64,000 bases of DNA, taken from contig NZ_JASGBJ010000002.1 of NCBI RefSeq assembly GCF_030053415.1, forward strand, positions 930,001 through 994,000. Direction: 5' to 3'. This stretch comes from Marinobacter sp. CHS3-4. GTDB taxonomy: Bacteria > Pseudomonadota > Gammaproteobacteria > Pseudomonadales > Oleiphilaceae. The notes under the pieces are model-generated. The model was not told where the DNA came from, did no database searches, and worked only from the letters and a program-made list of their open reading frames with translations. A program made the translations under genes and the position numbers. Shown one piece after another: positions 1-9,836 of this stretch (position 1 is its first letter; each line of letters starts with the position of its first letter).

Positions 1-15
1 ACTGATTCGATATCC

Positions 16-486
16 CTAGAAGAGGCCGGCATCCAGGCTGGCCGCCATGGTCATCCCCAGCTCTTCGCACTGGCTTTCGAATTCATCCCGATAGTCACCG
101 CGACAGATCAGCGGTTCCTGTGCCAGGCGCCAGCGTAATCCTGTGGTGATGGACTCGATGGCCCGATGGGTGCCCGTGCCGTCGAGGCCGGCACGAATGT
201 AATAAGCGAAGGGAAGTGCCTCAGTTTCCTCGATAACGCTGTAGTAGGTTCGATCGAAAAAATCCTTCAAAGCCCCATTCATGTAACCCAGGTTTTCGGT
301 GGTTCCCAGTATGATGGCATCGCAGGCAAGCACATCCTCCGGCCCCGCATCCAATGGCGCCAGCACCTTCACCTCCACCTGTTCAATATCCTCATGCTGT
401 GCGCCCCGGGCAACCGCATCCCGGAGCTTCTGGGTGTTGGGAGAGGGTGCATGAGCGACAATCAGTAGTTGCTTGGTGTCCGCCAT
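16..486 (-). CDS. flavodoxin-fold NAD(P)H-dependent FMN reductase-like protein
   Basis: A 156-residue cytosolic protein with a flavodoxin-like pattern: an early beta strand (LLIVAHAPSPNTQKL) that would hold the FMN phosphate loop, and a central TTENLGYMNGALKDFFDR segment typical of flavodoxin and NADPH-dependent FMN reductase folds. It probably binds FMN and transfers electrons, but the substrate cannot be read from the sequence. The start at 486 is the first ATG; a TTG two codons upstream is less likely. It is the last gene of a minus-strand run with an acyl-CoA ligase (27 nt upstream) and a crotonase-fold protein, so a supporting redox role in acyl-CoA metabolism is possible but inferred. 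Confidence 0.75.
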   Translation of the reverse strand: MADTKQLLIVAHAPSPNTQKLRDAVARGAQHEDIEQVEVKVLAPLDAGPEDVLACDAIILGTTENLGYMNGALKDFFDRTYYSVIEETEALPFAYYIRAGLDGTGTHRAIESITTGLRWRLAQEPLICRGDYRDEFESQCEELGMTMAASLDAGLF

Positions 487-512
487 AATCAAACTTCAAC
501 CTTCCAAAACCG

Positions 513-2153
513 TCACGACGATGAGCTTGTCTCAAGCTCCTTTCGCAACATGAACTTCTGAATTTTGCCGGTGGACGTGGTCGGCAACGGGCCGAACACG
601 ACTTTCTTGGGCACTTTGAAACGGCTAATTTTCTCGCTGCAGAAGCTAATCAAATCGCTTTCCGTCAGGTCGCTGCCCGCGCGCAGCTGAACAAAAGCCG
701 CCGGCACCTCTCCCCACTTCTGATCCTCCATGGCCACCACGGCGGCCAGTTCAACGTCGGCATGGCGCTGAATGGCTTCTTCCACTTCCAACGACGAGAT
801 ATTCTCGCCACCGGAAATGATCACGTCTTTCAGCCGGTCGCGAATTTTCAGATAACCGTCCGCTTCCACCACCGCCAGGTCGCCGGAGTGGAACCAGCCC
901 CCGGCAAAAGCCTCCTGGGTGGCTTGCTCATTGCGCAGGTATCCCTTCATCACAATGTTGCCCCGGAACATAACCTCGCCCATGGTTTTACCGTCCGGCG
1001 GAACCGGCTCCATGGTGGATGGGTCAAGAACCGCCACACCCTCTTCCAGTGGGTAGGTCACTCCCTGGCGACCGTTCAGACGCACGCGTTCTTCCAGAGT
1101 GCATTGCTCCCACTCTTCCTGTTTGGCGCAAACTGTCGCAGGGCCATAGGTTTCCGTCAGGCCGTAGACGTGGGTGAGTTCAACACCGATCTTCTCCATC
1201 CTTTCAAACACCGAGGCCGGCGGCGCAGCACCCGCAATCAATCCAGACACAGGGTGATCGAAAACCTCACCTGCTGCGATGGCAGCGTCAGCGATGGTGG
1301 CGTGAACCACCGGCGCGCCGCAGTAATGGCTGACCTTATGTTGCCGGATCAGTTTGAGAATCTGACCCGCATCCACCCGCCGCAAGCAGACACTGGTGCC
1401 ACCGATGGCTGCCATGGTCCAGGGAAAGCACCAGCCGTTGCAATGGAACATGGGCAGCGTCCACAAATAAGTCACATTCCGGGGCAGGCTCCACGACAAC
1501 ACATTGCTGACGGCGTTCAGGTAGGCACCGCGATGATGGGTAACCACGCCCTTGGGCTTGCCGGTTGTGCCGGAGGTGTATCCCAGGGCAATGGCGTCCC
1601 ATTCGTCCTCCGGTAACTGCCAGTTCTGTGACTCCGGCTGCTTTGCCAGAAGTGCTTCGTATTCCAGGTCGCCCAGCCTTCTTTCATCGCCCTGGCTGGC
1701 ATCCGGTACATTGATAATGACGGGCGCCTCGCCCTCCATCATCGACAGCGCCTTTTCAGCCACATCGCAGAATTCCGTATCAACCAGCACCAAGCGCGAG
1801 CGGCTGTGATCGAGAATGTAGGCAACGGTGGCCGGGTCCAGGCGAATATTAATGGCGTTGAGCACCGCCCCGACCATTGGCACGGCAAAATGCGCTTCGA
1901 AAATGGCCGGGACATTGGGCAGCAACACCGCAACGGTGTCGCCACGGGAGATACCGAAACTCTGCAACACGGAGGCAAGGCGACAACATCGGGAATAGGT
2001 CTGTTGCCAGCTATAACACTCATCGTTATAGATCACGGCCGGTTTGTTGGGATAAACGGCGGCAGCACGTCGAATAAAACTCAATGGCGACAAAGGCACA
2101 TAGTTGGCCGCATTCTGATCCAACCCTACGTCGAACTGGCAGGTATCGCTCAT
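513..2153 (-). CDS. AMP-dependent acyl-CoA synthetase (fatty acid-CoA ligase)
   Basis: A 546-residue adenylate-forming ligase that would activate a fatty or organic acid to an acyl-AMP and then to acyl-CoA. The AMP-binding P-loop YTSGTTGKPKGVV is near residues 191-203, and the hinge and C-terminal region RDRLKDVIISGGENISSLEVE with a final STGKIQKFMLR lysine motif is intact. Length and motifs match medium- or long-chain acyl-CoA synthetases of the AlkK/FadD type. The ATG at 2153 has AGGAGG eight bases upstream; a GTG one codon earlier is possible. It lies 38 nt behind the crotonase-like gene on the same strand, consistent with a small acyl-CoA operon. Confidence 0.92.
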   Translation of the reverse strand: MSDTCQFDVGLDQNAANYVPLSPLSFIRRAAAVYPNKPAVIYNDECYSWQQTYSRCCRLASVLQSFGISRGDTVAVLLPNVPAIFEAHFAVPMVGAVLNAINIRLDPATVAYILDHSRSRLVLVDTEFCDVAEKALSMMEGEAPVIINVPDASQGDERRLGDLEYEALLAKQPESQNWQLPEDEWDAIALGYTSGTTGKPKGVVTHHRGAYLNAVSNVLSWSLPRNVTYLWTLPMFHCNGWCFPWTMAAIGGTSVCLRRVDAGQILKLIRQHKVSHYCGAPVVHATIADAAIAAGEVFDHPVSGLIAGAAPPASVFERMEKIGVELTHVYGLTETYGPATVCAKQEEWEQCTLEERVRLNGRQGVTYPLEEGVAVLDPSTMEPVPPDGKTMGEVMFRGNIVMKGYLRNEQATQEAFAGGWFHSGDLAVVEADGYLKIRDRLKDVIISGGENISSLEVEEAIQRHADVELAAVVAMEDQKWGEVPAAFVQLRAGSDLTESDLISFCSEKISRFKVPKKVVFGPLPTTSTGKIQKFMLRKELETSSSS

Positions 2154-2191
2154 CACCTCGCCCTCCTACTGTTCGGTCCCAGACCCAGGCG

Positions 2192-2992
2192 CTAATGGCC
2201 CGGCTGCTCCCAGGTGGGTTTACGTTTCTCGAGAAACGCATCAATGCCCTCGCCAACGTCGGGGGTCATCATGTTGTCGGCCATCACATTGCCTGCCAAT
2301 TCATAGGCTTCCGCCAGCGTCATTTGGCGCTGCTTGTGGAACATGGCCTTGCCATAGCGTATGGCAGACGGGCTTTTGGCAAGAATCTTCTCAACCTTCT
2401 CTGCCACGGCAGCATCCAACTCAGAGTCGTCGACCACACCGCTCAACAACCCCCAGTCGAATGCGGTGTCTGCGTCAATAAAGTCGGCGGTCACCAGCAT
2501 GTCGAAGGCGCGCTTTGCACTCACGTTCCGAGACAGGGCAACTGCGGGCGTCGAACAAAACAGGCCGACGTTGATGCCGGAAACCGCGAAACTGGCCGAA
2601 CGCCCGGCAATGGCGAGATCACAGCTGGCCACCAACTGGCATCCTGCTGCTGTGGCCATACCCTGGACTTTTGCAATCACCGGCACGGGCAGGTTGACCA
2701 GGCTCTGCATCACCCGACTGCAATGCCGGAACAGGGATTGGTAATACCCGTGATCCGGATGCGCCCGCATCTCTTTTAAATCATGCCCGGCGCAAAACCC
2801 TTTCCCATTGGCCGCGATCACAACGCAACGCACCGCCGGATCTTCAGCAATGCTGTCCAATTGGTCCTGCAATGCCGTCAGCAAGGTTTCGGAAAGCGTA
2901 TTGAATTTTTTCGGGCGATTGAGGGTCAGATAAACGGCACCACCTTCGTCTTTGCGAAGTAGCTCGTTTTCAACGGCGCTCACGTCATTCAT
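2192..2992 (-). CDS. enoyl-CoA hydratase/isomerase family protein, ECHDC3-like
   Basis: A 266-residue crotonase-fold protein with the CoA-binding AANGKGFCAGHDLKEM segment and the oxyanion-hole region AKVQGMATAAGCQLVASCDLA. In classical enoyl-CoA hydratases two glutamates act as acid and base. Here the first position is Gln (GCQL) and the second region reads INVGLFCSTP with no Glu. This pattern resembles the ECHDC3 subgroup as I remember it, so hydration activity is doubtful and another crotonase reaction or a binding role is more likely. It is the first gene of the minus-strand operon with the acyl-CoA ligase and flavodoxin-fold gene. The start is an ATG. Confidence 0.85.
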   Translation of the reverse strand: MNDVSAVENELLRKDEGGAVYLTLNRPKKFNTLSETLLTALQDQLDSIAEDPAVRCVVIAANGKGFCAGHDLKEMRAHPDHGYYQSLFRHCSRVMQSLVNLPVPVIAKVQGMATAAGCQLVASCDLAIAGRSASFAVSGINVGLFCSTPAVALSRNVSAKRAFDMLVTADFIDADTAFDWGLLSGVVDDSELDAAVAEKVEKILAKSPSAIRYGKAMFHKQRQMTLAEAYELAGNVMADNMMTPDVGEGIDAFLEKRKPTWEQPGH

Positions 2993-3206
2993 AGGTCGTC
3001 TCCGCCATGTATCGTTTCAACACACCTGATTCAGGCTAATTGCTACAAAGATAGTTGATCATCGCGGCGATGTTGATCGAATAACAGACAAAATTATTGC
3101 GGGCTACAAGTAGAGAGCGGGCTATGAATCTGGGATGCGGGAAGGGAATCCGGCCCTGCCCCAACATCACAGGATGAGGTCAGGCGCAGGGCCGTGGAGG
3201 AAGGTT

Positions 3207-4256
3207 TTAGAGCAGCTCTTCGTTCGCCTCTTCAGGCGCCTTTTCTGCTGCTGCTTCTTTACTGACAGGCTTGGGCATCAGCTTATCCCGAACGCTGGTC
3301 TCAATCTCGTTGGCCAGATCCAGGTTTTCTTCCAGGAACTTGCAGGCGTTCGCCTTACCCTGGCCAATCTTGTCACCTTTGTAGGCGTACCAGGCGCCGG
3401 ACTTGTCCACAAAGCCTTCTTTCACACCCATGTCCAGCACTTCGGCCATGTGGTAAATGCCCTTGCCGTACATAATCTGGAATTCCGCCTGTTTGAACGG
3501 CGGCGACACTTTGTTTTTGACCACCTTCACCCGGGTTTCGTTACCCACCACTTCGTCGCCATCCTTCACCGAACCGATACGGCGAATATCCAGTCGAACG
3601 GAGCAGTAAAATTTCAGCGCGTTGCCACCGGTGGTGGTTTCGGGGCTGCCGAACATGACGCCGATCTTCATCCGGATCTGGTTGATGAACACCAACAGGC
3701 AATTGGCGTGTTTGACGTTACCGGTCAGCTTACGCAACGCCTGTGACATCAGGCGGGCCTGCAAGCCAACGTGGCTGTCGCCCATCTCGCCTTCAATTTC
3801 CGCCTTCGGCGTCAGAGCGGCCACCGAGTCGACAATGATGACATCCACGGCGTTGGAGCGAACCAGCATGTCGGCAATTTCCAGAGCCTGCTCACCGGTG
3901 TCTGGCTGTGATACCAGCAGCTCGTCCACGTTCACGCCCAGCTTTTCAGCGTAGATCGGATCCAGCGCGTGCTCTGCGTCTACGAAGGCGCAGGTCTTGC
4001 CATCTTTCTGTGCTTCGGCAATCACCTGCAGAGTCAGGGTTGTCTTACCGGAACTCTCAGGGCCGTAGATCTCAACAATACGACCGTAGGGTAAACCGCC
4101 AATACCCAGAGCCACATCCAGCCCGAGGGAGCCGGTAGAGACCGCAGGAAGTGCTTCGCGGGGCTGATCCCCCATCTTCATAACGGCGCCTTTGCCGAAT
4201 TGACGTTCAATCTGGCTGAGCGCAGCGTTAAGCGCTTTTTTGCGGTTATCTTCCAT
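3207..4256 (-). CDS. recA: recombinase RecA
   Basis: A 349-residue RecA, full length for the family. It forms the ATP-dependent nucleoprotein filament for homologous recombination and triggers LexA self-cleavage in the SOS response. The Walker A motif GPESSGKTT lies near residues 65-73, the signature segment [14 protein letters not shown] is present, and the C-terminus is acidic as usual. An SOS box lies upstream. The next gene on the strand is the crotonase-like gene, so the common recA-recX arrangement is absent here. A weak hairpin (arms CGGCCCTG at 3151-3158 and CAGGGCCG at 3187-3194) just after the gene may end transcription, but it lacks a clear T tract. Confidence 0.99.
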   Translation of the reverse strand: MEDNRKKALNAALSQIERQFGKGAVMKMGDQPREALPAVSTGSLGLDVALGIGGLPYGRIVEIYGPESSGKTTLTLQVIAEAQKDGKTCAFVDAEHALDPIYAEKLGVNVDELLVSQPDTGEQALEIADMLVRSNAVDVIIVDSVAALTPKAEIEGEMGDSHVGLQARLMSQALRKLTGNVKHANCLLVFINQIRMKIGVMFGSPETTTGGNALKFYCSVRLDIRRIGSVKDGDEVVGNETRVKVVKNKVSPPFKQAEFQIMYGKGIYHMAEVLDMGVKEGFVDKSGAWYAYKGDKIGQGKANACKFLEENLDLANEIETSVRDKLMPKPVSKEAAAEKAPEEANEELL

Positions 4257-4284
4257 TGTTCAATACCCTCATCTGTACAGCGTT

Positions 4285-4304
4285 GCCTGTATATTTAAAC
4301 AGTA
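4285..4304 (-). promoter_or_regulatory. LexA (SOS) box upstream of recA
   Basis: On the minus strand the sequence reads TACTGTTTAAATATACAGGC, with the core CTG-N10-CAG of gammaproteobacterial LexA sites and an AT-rich centre. It lies 29 bases upstream of the recA start codon, the expected place for an operator overlapping the promoter. The match to the consensus TACTGTATATATATACAGTA is strong on the left half and good on the right. Confidence 0.9.
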
Positions 4305-4341
4305 TTAAAACACAAGCCAAACCGAAGGCCAACCCCTGCAT

Positions 4342-4842
4342 TCAACGAACGGCCAGATAGGCCTCTACCCCCTGCAGAGCGAACAGCACAGCCTGGCGCC
4401 GAACCTCGTCGCGGTCGCCGCTGAAGTGCTCCACAACGGCTTCTGTGTCTGACGGGGAATTACCCCAGGCAAACCACACAGTACCGACCGGTTTGTCTTC
4501 CGTGCCGCCATCCGGGCCCGCTACGCCACTGATCGAAACGGCCACGTCCGCCCCCGTGGTGGCCAGTGCGCCTGCCACCATTTCGCGCACCACTGGCTCG
4601 CTGACGGCTCCATGGTTCTCCAGAGACGCTTCGGTTACCCCCAACAATTCCCGCTTGGCGTCGTTGCTGTAGGTCACCAGGCCGGCCAGTGTGTAAGCCG
4701 ATGAACCGGCCCGGTCGGTCAACACTTTGGCAACCCAACCGCCGGTACAGCTCTCGGCCGTGGCAATCGTCTGCTTGCGGTCGATCAGTACTCTTGCAAG
4801 ACTGTCTGCGGCTTCACGTAACTCTTCATCGGTGAGTGACAT
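4342..4842 (-). CDS. pncC: nicotinamide-nucleotide amidohydrolase (CinA C-terminal domain)
   Basis: A 166-residue stand-alone CinA C-terminal domain protein. The family deamidates nicotinamide mononucleotide to nicotinic acid mononucleotide in pyridine nucleotide salvage. The sequence shows the ATAESCTGGWVAK motif near the N-terminus, VTYSNDAKRELLGV, and the SISGVAGPDGGTEDKPVGTVW signature. The full-length CinA N-terminal half is absent, as in many gammaproteobacteria. It sits upstream of recA on the same strand (85 nt gap) and is divergent from mutS, a conserved arrangement in Pseudomonas and Marinobacter relatives. The symbol pncC follows E. coli usage. Confidence 0.93.
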   Translation of the reverse strand: MSLTDEELREAADSLARVLIDRKQTIATAESCTGGWVAKVLTDRAGSSAYTLAGLVTYSNDAKRELLGVTEASLENHGAVSEPVVREMVAGALATTGADVAVSISGVAGPDGGTEDKPVGTVWFAWGNSPSDTEAVVEHFSGDRDEVRRQAVLFALQGVEAYLAVR

Positions 4843-4946
4843 AAGGCTCTCTTCACCCCCTTCCGTTTCATCATGGCGAGTATTTTCTTACAATCGCTGC
4901 CTTTACTGAAAGACTTTCACCCCAAGACCTGGACCCGGAACCACTC

Positions 4947-7565
4947 ATGTCAGCAGCCCAGACCGATCTGACCCAGCATACGCCCATGATGCGGCAGTAC
5001 CTCAAGATCAAGGGCGAGCACCCCAACGAGCTGGTGTTCTACCGCATGGGTGACTTCTATGAGCTGTTCTACGACGACGCACGCAAGGCCGCCGAGTTGA
5101 TGGACATTACGCTGACCGCCCGCGGCCAGTCAGGTGGCAGCCCGATACCCATGGCCGGTATCCCGTACCATTCCGCTGAGGGTTACATTGCACGTCTGGT
5201 TCGGGCTGGTCAATCCATCGCCATTTGTGAGCAAATTGGCGATCCGGCGACCAGCAAGGGGCCGGTTGAGCGGCAGGTAGTGCGGATTGTTACCCCCGGC
5301 ACCCTGAGTGACGATGCGTTTCTGGAAGACCGCCGCGACAACTTGCTGGTCGCCATTTATAACCGTCAGGAGCGCTTCGGTTTTGCGTCACTGGACATTT
5401 CCAGCGGCCGTTTTACGGTTTCCGAACTCGACGATATGGAAGGTCTGCAGGGCGAACTTCAACGCCTGCGCCCGGCTGAGATCCTGATCAGTGAGGATTT
5501 CCCGTTCCAGGAAGTTCTGGAAGGGTACAGCGGCATTCGCCGCCAGGGCCCCTGGCTGTTCGAATCGGACACCGCCCATAGAGTGCTGACTCAACAGTTT
5601 CAGGTTCGCGACCTGACCGGTTTCGGCTGCGACGACCTCACGCTGGCCATCTGTGCCGCAGGTTGCCTGCTGCAATACGCCAAAGAAACGCAGCGCACGG
5701 CCCTGCCCCATATTCGCAAAATCCGCCGTGAACGCCGCGAAGAGGCGGTGATCATGGACGCCGCCAGCCGCAGAAACCTGGAAATTGACACCAACCTGAT
5801 GGGCGGCACCCAGCACACTCTTGCCTGGGTGATGGATAAAACCGCGACCGCCATGGGTGGCCGTCAACTGAGGCGATGGCTGAACCGGCCGCTGCGCGAC
5901 GTGAGTATTGTGGAGCAACGTCAGCAGGCTGTGTCTGCGCTGCTCGACGGATTCCACTACGAACCTGTACACGACCTTTTGAAAGCCGTCGGCGATATCG
6001 AACGTGTGCTGTCCCGCGTGGCCCTTCGCTCCGCCCGACCACGGGATCTTGCACGCCTGCGGGATGCGTTTCAGGTTCTGCCGGATCTTCAGAAAGCCCT
6101 GACACCGGTTAATTCCCATCAGATCGTTAAACTGGCGACCACCATCAGCGAGTATCCGGAACTGGCCGATAGGCTGGAGCGGGCAATCATCGATAACCCG
6201 CCTGTGGTGATTCGTGACGGTGGCGTGATTCGCGAGGGTTTTGACGAAGAACTGGACGAGTTGCGCAACATCAGCGAGAACGCCGGGCAGTTTCTGCTGG
6301 ATGTGGAAACCCGCGAGCGCGAACGCACCGGCATTACCACCCTGAAAGTCGGCTACAACCGTGTGCACGGTTATTACATCGAAATCACCCGGGCCCAATC
6401 TGGCCAGGCGCCGGCAGACTACATTCGCCGCCAGACCCTGAAGAACGCCGAGCGTTTTATTACGCCCGAACTCAAGGAATTTGAAGACAAGGCTCTGAGC
6501 GCCAAAAGCCGCGCCCTGGCCCGGGAAAAAGCCCTCTACGACGAAGTGCTGGAAACCGTGGCCGAACAATTGGCGCCACTGCAGGATGCCGCTCAGGCAC
6601 TGGCCGAACTGGACGTGCTCAGCAATTTCGCCGAGCGAGCCACCAGCCTGCGATTCAACCCGCCGGAATTCAGCGAATCACCCGGCTTTGATATTGAAGA
6701 AGGCCGGCACCCGGTGGTGGAACAACTACTGAGCGACCCGTTCGTACCCAACGATCTGCTGATGGACGACCAGCGCCGCATGCTTGTCATTACCGGCCCG
6801 AACATGGGCGGTAAATCGACCTACATGCGCCAGGCGGCACTGATCGCACTGCTGGCCTACACCGGGAGCTTTGTACCGGCAAATCGCGTAGTCATCGGGC
6901 CGGTGGATCGCATTTTCACACGCATGGGCTCGTCGGATGACATTGCAGGCGGTCGGTCTACCTTCATGGTGGAAATGACCGAAACCGCCAACATTCTTCA
7001 CAACGCCACCGAGCACAGCCTGGTGTTAATGGACGAAGTAGGCCGTGGCACCAGCACCTTTGACGGGCTGTCGCTGGCCTGGGCCACAGCGGAGCACCTG
7101 GCCAAGCAGATTCGCTGTTACACGCTGTTTGCCACGCATTACTTTGAGCTGACGCAACTGGCCGACGAACTGACCCACGCAGTCAACGTGCACCTGACCG
7201 CCACCGAGCACGATGACACCATCGTGTTCCTGCACAATGTGCATGATGGCCCGGCCAGCCAGAGTTACGGCCTGCAGGTCGCCAAACTGGCAGGCGTACC
7301 GCAGGATGTCATTCGCCACGCCAAGGAGCAGCTGGCGCACCTGGAAGGAAATGCCACACCCACGGCGCCCATGCGGCAAACCAGCCAGGCGCCTTCAAAC
7401 CCAGCACCGTCTACCTCGCCTGCGGCGATGCAGGGCGACATGTTTTCGGCCCTGGAGCCCAGTAAAGTCGAAGAGGCGCTCTCAAAGCTGGACCTGGATG
7501 ACCTGACGCCAAGAGAAGCACTGAACCGGCTTTACGAACTGAGAGAGCTGCTGGGGAGCAGATAA
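4947..7565 (+). CDS. mutS: DNA mismatch repair protein MutS
   Basis: An 872-residue MutS, normal length for the MutS1 family. It recognises mismatches and small loops and recruits MutL. The mismatch-reading Phe-Tyr-Glu is at residues 37-39 (GDFYELF). The ATPase Walker [15 protein letters not shown] lies near residues 616-629, followed by the [13 protein letters not shown]alker B/signature segment and [11 protein letters not shown]. The C-terminus after about residue 800 is a low-complexity Pro/Ser/Thr linker and then a short helical dimerisation segment ([18 protein letters not shown]). It is divergently transcribed from pncC and followed by fdxA. Confidence 0.99.
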   Translation: MSAAQTDLTQHTPMMRQYLKIKGEHPNELVFYRMGDFYELFYDDARKAAELMDITLTARGQSGGSPIPMAGIPYHSAEGYIARLVRAGQSIAICEQIGDPATSKGPVERQVVRIVTPGTLSDDAFLEDRRDNLLVAIYNRQERFGFASLDISSGRFTVSELDDMEGLQGELQRLRPAEILISEDFPFQEVLEGYSGIRRQGPWLFESDTAHRVLTQQFQVRDLTGFGCDDLTLAICAAGCLLQYAKETQRTALPHIRKIRRERREEAVIMDAASRRNLEIDTNLMGGTQHTLAWVMDKTATAMGGRQLRRWLNRPLRDVSIVEQRQQAVSALLDGFHYEPVHDLLKAVGDIERVLSRVALRSARPRDLARLRDAFQVLPDLQKALTPVNSHQIVKLATTISEYPELADRLERAIIDNPPVVIRDGGVIREGFDEELDELRNISENAGQFLLDVETRERERTGITTLKVGYNRVHGYYIEITRAQSGQAPADYIRRQTLKNAERFITPELKEFEDKALSAKSRALAREKALYDEVLETVAEQLAPLQDAAQALAELDVLSNFAERATSLRFNPPEFSESPGFDIEEGRHPVVEQLLSDPFVPNDLLMDDQRRMLVITGPNMGGKSTYMRQAALIALLAYTGSFVPANRVVIGPVDRIFTRMGSSDDIAGGRSTFMVEMTETANILHNATEHSLVLMDEVGRGTSTFDGLSLAWATAEHLAKQIRCYTLFATHYFELTQLADELTHAVNVHLTATEHDDTIVFLHNVHDGPASQSYGLQVAKLAGVPQDVIRHAKEQLAHLEGNATPTAPMRQTSQAPSNPAPSTSPAAMQGDMFSALEPSKVEEALSKLDLDDLTPREALNRLYELRELLGSR

Positions 7566-7662
7566 GCCCTTCCAGCGCTTGCGGTACTGCGGGGGCCTCC
7601 CTACAATATCGCGCAATTATTCTTACACTGATGAGACTGATGACTGAATCAGGGGACTGACC

Positions 7663-7986
7663 ATGACCTTTGTCGTTACTGATAACTGCATTAAGTGCAA
7701 ATACACGGACTGCGTAGAAGTTTGCCCGGTAGACTGCTTCTATGAAGGGCCCAACTTCCTGGTAATCGATCCTGATGAGTGCATCGACTGCGCCCTGTGC
7801 GAGCCAGAATGCCCTGCGGAAGCCATATTCTCGGAAGACGAATTACCGGCAGGCCAGGAGCAGTTTATCGAGATCAACGCGGATCTTGCGGGTAAGTGGG
7901 AAAACATCACCGAGAAGAAAGACCCGCTGCCAGACGCAGAAGAGTGGGACGGCAAACCGGATAAGCTGCAATATCTGGAGCGCTAA
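7663..7986 (+). CDS. fdxA: 7Fe ferredoxin FdxA
   Basis: A 107-residue ferredoxin of the FdxA type that carries one [3Fe-4S] and one [4Fe-4S] cluster. The first cysteine group is [17 protein letters not shown] and the second is [12 protein letters not shown]. The length and the acidic C-terminal extension match FdxA proteins found downstream of mutS in Pseudomonas and Marinobacter. It is a soluble one-electron carrier; its partner is not shown here. Its stop overlaps by 4 nt the stop of the convergent LysE gene. Confidence 0.97.
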   Translation: MTFVVTDNCIKCKYTDCVEVCPVDCFYEGPNFLVIDPDECIDCALCEPECPAEAIFSEDELPAGQEQFIEINADLAGKWENITEKKDPLPDAEEWDGKPDKLQYLER

Positions 7987-8639
7987 GCCGGCCCGTCCAA
8001 CCCCAGCTTGAGGCCAATTGCAACGAAAAAGCCGCCCGTCAGTCCGCTGAGGGCGCGCTTCACACCCTGCCCCACCTCAAGCTGGCTGGATTTTAGTATC
8101 AGACCCGCCACTGTGCACTGCCAGATCATCGCGATTACAAAATGAAGCCCCGCCAGGAACATTGACTGCAAGAACGCAGAGCCCGCCGGATCGATAAACT
8201 GTGGCAGCAACGCCATGTAGAAGAGCGCGGTTTTCGGATTCAGAAGATTCGATAACAGGCCTTCCCGGAACGCAACCTTGCCAGACACCCCCCCGGATGC
8301 ATCCGACTGCTCGGGCAGAGCCTCCTGCTGGCTACTGCCTCGCCGTGACATTGCCTGTCGAAATGACATGATCCCCAGCCAGATCAGATAGATGGCGCCC
8401 GCCCACTTGAGCACGGTGAACGCCCAGGCGGTTTCGACCAACAGTATAGAGATGCCCAACGCCGAAAGGGTGGCATGAATAAACAGGCCGCAGCAGATAC
8501 CCAGACTGGTAACGAAGCCGTCACCCAGGCCACCACGCCCGGTGTTTCGCATGACAAGCAAAGTGTCCACGCCGGGCGTCAGGGTCAGCAGTGTAATGGC
8601 CAGTAGATAGGCCCACAGCAATTCAACAGGTATCCACAT
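7983..8639 (-). CDS. LysE/RhtB family amino-acid exporter
   Basis: A 218-residue inner-membrane protein with about six hydrophobic segments. The N-terminal [21 protein letters not shown] matches the conserved TPGP-like motif of the LysE/RhtB family, and [19 protein letters not shown] is the second family signature. It probably exports an amino acid or a derivative. A hydrophilic loop around residues 105-125, rich in Ser, Gln and Glu, lies between the third and fourth segments. The start is ATG at 8639. The unknown 344-residue gene ends only 5 nt upstream on the same strand, so the two are probably co-transcribed. Confidence 0.88.
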   Translation of the reverse strand: MWIPVELLWAYLLAITLLTLTPGVDTLLVMRNTGRGGLGDGFVTSLGICCGLFIHATLSALGISILLVETAWAFTVLKWAGAIYLIWLGIMSFRQAMSRRGSSQQEALPEQSDASGGVSGKVAFREGLLSNLLNPKTALFYMALLPQFIDPAGSAFLQSMFLAGLHFVIAMIWQCTVAGLILKSSQLEVGQGVKRALSGLTGGFFVAIGLKLGLDGPA

Positions 8640-8644
8640 TCAGC

Positions 8645-9679
8645 TCAGCCCTCTTGCAAGAGGAGTTTCCGTGCCGCCGCTGAATGGTAAAAGGGAGTCA
8701 GACGGCGACGAACCAGTGCCTCAAGGTACCCCTCCTCGCGAAGAACGTCTATCACGGGTATCGCGTAGCCTTCCAGTTCCGCCATCACCAGGTGTTTGTC
8801 CACCCCCACCTCATTGAGCAGGTCGAGCACCGGCCGGTCGCCGTATAGCTCGAACAGATGGGTAACAACGGCCTCGACACAGCCTTCGAAGTAAGGCGTC
8901 TTGCGGAACTGTAGCCAGAACTCGTAACCGAGAACCACGAACTCCTGCAGTTGAATATCCCCCAGCCCTTCCTGCAGCTCCTCGATGGTTCGGTCTTCCA
9001 GCGAAACCCACACCGCCATCACACTGTCCCGCAGCTCATCGTCCGTCAGGGATTTGTGCAGGAACTGCTCGCTGCGGCTGATCAGCCCCGGCAAACTGTC
9101 GGAAAGCCAGGTTTTGAAACGACGCTCGAAGGTTTCATCCAGTCCCGGCACGGCTTTGTTGGCCATGCGCTTGCCGAACTTCATCATCGAGCCCACGCCG
9201 GGCACGCTCTTGGTGATCACGTTGTCTTCGTAGAGGTAATTCACCACTCCCTGATAGACCAGGTTGGACACCAGCTCCTGGTAAACAGGATGGGCCATGA
9301 TTTCGCTGATGGCGCGCTCACGCTGTTGTTTCAGTTCAAGTGCTTCTTCAAGAAAACCCGTTGCCTGCTCGCGGGTGATGATCTGGCTTAACGTGGTGGT
9401 TTTCTGAACCGGCGCGTTCAGCACTTCCGTCGCCATATCCCCCGCAAGCTCAGGGATGCCCGAGCCCAGGTCCATATCCACCACAGTCCGGCGGATCAGA
9501 CCCATCACATGGTCAACCGATGTAATACGACCCAGCGTCACCTCGCTGGCGTACTGAAACAGCTCGTCCACTTCTTCTTTCAGAAACTTGCGCAGTTTGG
9601 CGCCTTTCAGTGAAGCCAGCTCGTGTTTCACATGGGCTTCCAGCAGGTTTTCTGCGAGGTCGGTGTTGGCCTTGGTCAT
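8645..9679 (-). CDS. conserved-looking hypothetical protein, 344 residues
   Basis: I do not recognise this protein. It is soluble, mostly alpha-helical by eye, with no signal peptide and no clear membrane segment apart from a short apolar stretch (KSVPGVGSMMKFGKRMANKAVPGL, roughly residues 157-180). The C-terminal third contains an LLNEVGVDKHLVMAEL segment and repeated acidic helices. It starts with ATG and a lysine-containing N-terminus. It lies 5 nt upstream of the LysE exporter on the same strand. Codon use looks like that of neighbouring core genes, so it is a real gene of unknown role rather than a chance frame. Confidence 0.8.
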   Translation of the reverse strand: MTKANTDLAENLLEAHVKHELASLKGAKLRKFLKEEVDELFQYASEVTLGRITSVDHVMGLIRRTVVDMDLGSGIPELAGDMATEVLNAPVQKTTTLSQIITREQATGFLEEALELKQQRERAISEIMAHPVYQELVSNLVYQGVVNYLYEDNVITKSVPGVGSMMKFGKRMANKAVPGLDETFERRFKTWLSDSLPGLISRSEQFLHKSLTDDELRDSVMAVWVSLEDRTIEELQEGLGDIQLQEFVVLGYEFWLQFRKTPYFEGCVEAVVTHLFELYGDRPVLDLLNEVGVDKHLVMAELEGYAIPVIDVLREEGYLEALVRRRLTPFYHSAAARKLLLQEG

Positions 9680-9836
9680 GAACGACGTCCTGAATCGTGA
9701 ATGTGTGCAACTGGCCTGAGGACCATTGAAAACAGGCTAACACCGGCATGGTCTGATTGCGTTTGCCGCAGGAGCAGGATTTTTAGGAAAGGCGGCCAAG
9801 GGCGAAAACCATGTTCGCGCCCTGGCCTGTCAGACA

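Noticed and set aside
4211..4226. A 12-base match (CTGAGCGCAGCG) in recA to the loop of the hairpin repeats
   Set aside because: It lies inside the RecA coding sequence, has no paired flanks and does not continue past the 12-mer, so it is chance.
5388..6569. A 393-codon minus-strand frame inside mutS
   Set aside because: It is the antisense shadow of the mutS coding sequence with no protein-like motifs; mutS is complete on the plus strand.
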